From CAWVSB01 sp036960375 (lineage in GTDB: Bacteria > Pseudomonadota > Gammaproteobacteria > Pseudomonadales > CAWVSB01), in contig JBALVY010000001.1 in the NCBI GenBank assembly GCA_036960375.1, forward strand, positions 248,001-312,000: a stretch of 64,000 nucleotides of DNA. The letters run 5' to 3'. Positions 62,532-64,000 of this stretch are shown piece after piece (position 1 is the stretch's first letter; each line of letters begins with the position of its first letter). A program made the position numbers and the translations under genes. Under the pieces are notes generated by a model, which made no database searches, was not told the DNA's origin, and was given only the letters and a program-made list of their open reading frames with translations.

Positions 62532-63170
62532 ATGAAAGCGCATCAAAGAGAATTTATTGAACTGGCGATTCGCGCTGGCGCTTTGAAATTTGGCGAATTT
62601 ACACTCAAATCTGGCCGAATCAGCCCGTATTTTTTTAATGCAGGAACATTTTCATCCGGCTCTGCACTGGATGTATTGGGCCGTTGTTATGCCGAGGCGA
62701 TTGTCGAAAGCGGCGTTGATATGGACATAATTTTTGGCCCTGCGTATAAGGGTATTCCTCTTGCGGCTAGCACGGCAGTGGCCTTGGCGCGTCAAAATAT
62801 CGATAAATCTTTTGCCTTTAACCGCAAAGAAGCCAAGCAGCATGGTGAAGGTGGTACGATTGTGGGCGCGCCATTGGCAGGCCGTGTATTGATTATTGAT
62901 GATGTTATCACGGCGGGTACCGCAGTACGGGAAGTCATCGATATTATCCGTAGCCATGGCGCTGAACCGGCCGGTGTGGTTATTGGTCTTGATCGTTGTG
63001 AGCGCGGCCAGGGTGAATTGTCAGCTGTTCAGGAAGTAGAAAGAGATTATGGTATACCTGTCGTCAGTATTATCCGTATGGATCATGTACTGGGCTATTT
63101 GCAAGAACAGGGTGAGAGTGAGGGCCTGGTAGCGGCCATGACCGACTATCGTATCCAATATGGTGTTTAA
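62532..63170 (+). CDS. pyrE: Orotate phosphoribosyltransferase
   Basis: The 212-residue enzyme makes OMP from orotate and PRPP. It shows FGEFTLKSGRISPYFFNAG and the PRPP motif VLIIDDVITAGTAVRE. ATG 62532 matches the family start; the frame is open further up to 62466. A weak promoter-like pair (TTGAAT 62462-62467, TACAAT 62483-62488, 15-base spacer) lies upstream. Confidence 0.97.
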   Translation: MKAHQREFIELAIRAGALKFGEFTLKSGRISPYFFNAGTFSSGSALDVLGRCYAEAIVESGVDMDIIFGPAYKGIPLAASTAVALARQNIDKSFAFNRKEAKQHGEGGTIVGAPLAGRVLIIDDVITAGTAVREVIDIIRSHGAEPAGVVIGLDRCERGQGELSAVQEVERDYGIPVVSIIRMDHVLGYLQEQGESEGLVAAMTDYRIQYGV

Positions 63171-63179
63171 CATAAAATA

Positions 63180-63833
63180 ATGAAACAGAGACTACGCATA
63201 CTAACTGCCATATTGGTGTTACAGGGCATTGCCCTGGAAGCACAGGCGGCCGGGCAATATTACCGCTACGCGACGCCATCCGGAGTCAAAGTCATATCTG
63301 ACAGTATTCCACCAGAGCTGGCCCGTCATGGCTATGAAATCATTCGCCTAAACGGCGAAGTAATAAAAACGGTCCCTCGCCAGCTTACCGAAGAGGAATT
63401 GAAAGTCTACCAAGCTGGAGAAGCAGAGCGTAAAAAACAGAGAGACGAAGAGAAACGACTGAAGAAGTGGGATGAAACCTTATTACTACGCTATAGCCGC
63501 TCTAAGGATATTGAGGAAGCTGGCGAGAGGGCTCTGAGAGAAGTCGATATACGCATTCGATTGCTACAAAATAATCTAAAAGCACAAAAAGAAGCGCTTG
63601 AGGCCAATCAGATGGAATTAGCCAAGCTTCAACGAAAAGGTAAAGAGCCTAAAAAGATCCTGTTGGATACGGCAGCGGGCCTGAAGCAGGAAATATCCTA
63701 TACCGAAACCTCTCTGGCTCAGAGAATAAAGGATCGTAAGACAGTTGAGCAATCGTATGCGGCTGATTTGGAACGGTTCCAATTGTTGTCAGAGAGAATC
63801 CGTCTGCGACAGGAATTAAGCAAACAGCGTTAA
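63180..63833 (+). CDS. Secreted DUF4124-like protein with coiled coil
   Basis: The 217-residue product has a signal peptide (1-23, ending EAQA) and then a DUF4124-like segment (YYRYATPSGVKVISDSIPPELARHGYEIIRLNG). From about residue 70 the sequence is a charged helix with coiled-coil pattern. It is probably periplasmic. Its function is unknown. It follows pyrE by nine bases and faces slmA. Confidence 0.75.
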   Translation: MKQRLRILTAILVLQGIALEAQAAGQYYRYATPSGVKVISDSIPPELARHGYEIIRLNGEVIKTVPRQLTEEELKVYQAGEAERKKQRDEEKRLKKWDETLLLRYSRSKDIEEAGERALREVDIRIRLLQNNLKAQKEALEANQMELAKLQRKGKEPKKILLDTAAGLKQEISYTETSLAQRIKDRKTVEQSYAADLERFQLLSERIRLRQELSKQR

Positions 63834-63837
63834 CAGC

Positions 63838-64000
63838 TTAGATGTTACTGCTTAGGCTGGAATCAACTTTGCGCACCATACCCTCCAGTAAAATAGGCAA
63901 TTGCTCGGACCAATACTCCGTTGGTCGGCGTTTGAATTCGCTTCGTACATATTGATGAATACGACCATCAGCCGCGGCCATCAGCAGGTTGGCGGTGGCA
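63838..64000 (-). CDS. slmA: Nucleoid occlusion factor SlmA, C-terminal fragment
   Basis: The frame is open to the end of the window and gives 54 C-terminal residues, including ATANLLMAAADGRIHQYVRSEFKRRPTEYW, as in the C-terminal domain of the TetR-family protein SlmA. SlmA binds DNA over the nucleoid and blocks FtsZ assembly. The DNA-binding N-terminal part lies beyond the window. slmA near pyrE is a common arrangement. Confidence 0.8.
   Translation of the reverse strand, partial: ATANLLMAAADGRIHQYVRSEFKRRPTEYWSEQLPILLEGMVRKVDSSLSSNI

Noticed and set aside
1..64000. CRISPR arrays, toxin-antitoxin pairs, phage or transposase genes
   Set aside because: No spaced direct repeats, no paired small toxin-like genes, and no integrase or transposase were seen; nearly all DNA is filled by known housekeeping genes.

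Overview
This window is a chromosomal replication-origin neighbourhood from a gammaproteobacterium, most likely a marine relative of the Pseudomonas/Cellvibrio group. Three things point that way. Gene order is close to that around the Pseudomonas origin on both sides. The proteins include typical members of that group: Crc, HexR, a gammaproteobacterial-type GyrB, and the long-N-terminus AtpB common in marine gammaproteobacteria. The ParB binding sites are of the Pseudomonas type. No phage, transposase, CRISPR array, rRNA or tRNA was seen. Almost everything is housekeeping DNA.

Left arm (1-19.7 kb). The window opens with the tail of a gamma-carbonic-anhydrase-like gene and a Bcr/CflA drug transporter. 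A leftward cluster follows: LysM protein, dprA, purE, tsaC, hemF, an unknown gene, a SPOR protein and aroE. A rightward cluster follows: def, fmt, rsmB, trkA, trkH and a methyltransferase. Next come leftward lpxL-like and DUF2959 genes and rightward glyQ, glyS and plsC, closed by a strong bidirectional terminator.

Origin core (19.7-36 kb). gyrB, recF, dnaN and dnaA run left. rpmH, rnpA, yidD, yidC and mnmE run right, then rlmA (leftward), mnmG, rsmG, parA and parB. Two intergenic regions look like origins. One, between dnaA and rpmH, carries three good DnaA boxes. The other, between rlmA and mnmG, carries one perfect and three near-perfect boxes beside a very AT-rich block. Two perfect parS sites for the ParB encoded nearby lie inside recF.

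Right arm (36-64 kb). The full atpIBEFHAGDC operon with its promoter and terminator is followed by glmU and glmS. A mixed stretch then holds a PepSY-like membrane protein, two enzymes of F420-associated families, hexR, uvrD, an orphan TRAP binding protein and a nested inverted repeat. The Pseudomonas-like block resumes with recG, a NAD-dependent epimerase, ridA, spoT, rpoZ, gmk, yicC, rph, crc, pyrE, a DUF4124 protein and the end of slmA.

The genes cover origin firing and segregation (DnaA, DnaN, GyrB, ParAB-parS, SlmA), translation start and modification (Def, Fmt, RsmB, RsmG, MnmE/MnmG, RlmA, TsaC, GlyRS), energy (ATP synthase) and envelope precursors (GlmU, GlmS, LpxL, PlsC). No clearly new multi-gene system was found. 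The points worth a second look are the two origin-like regions, the recF parS pair, the nested repeat at 52.1 kb, the F420-family enzymes, and the leader hairpin before rpoZ-spoT.
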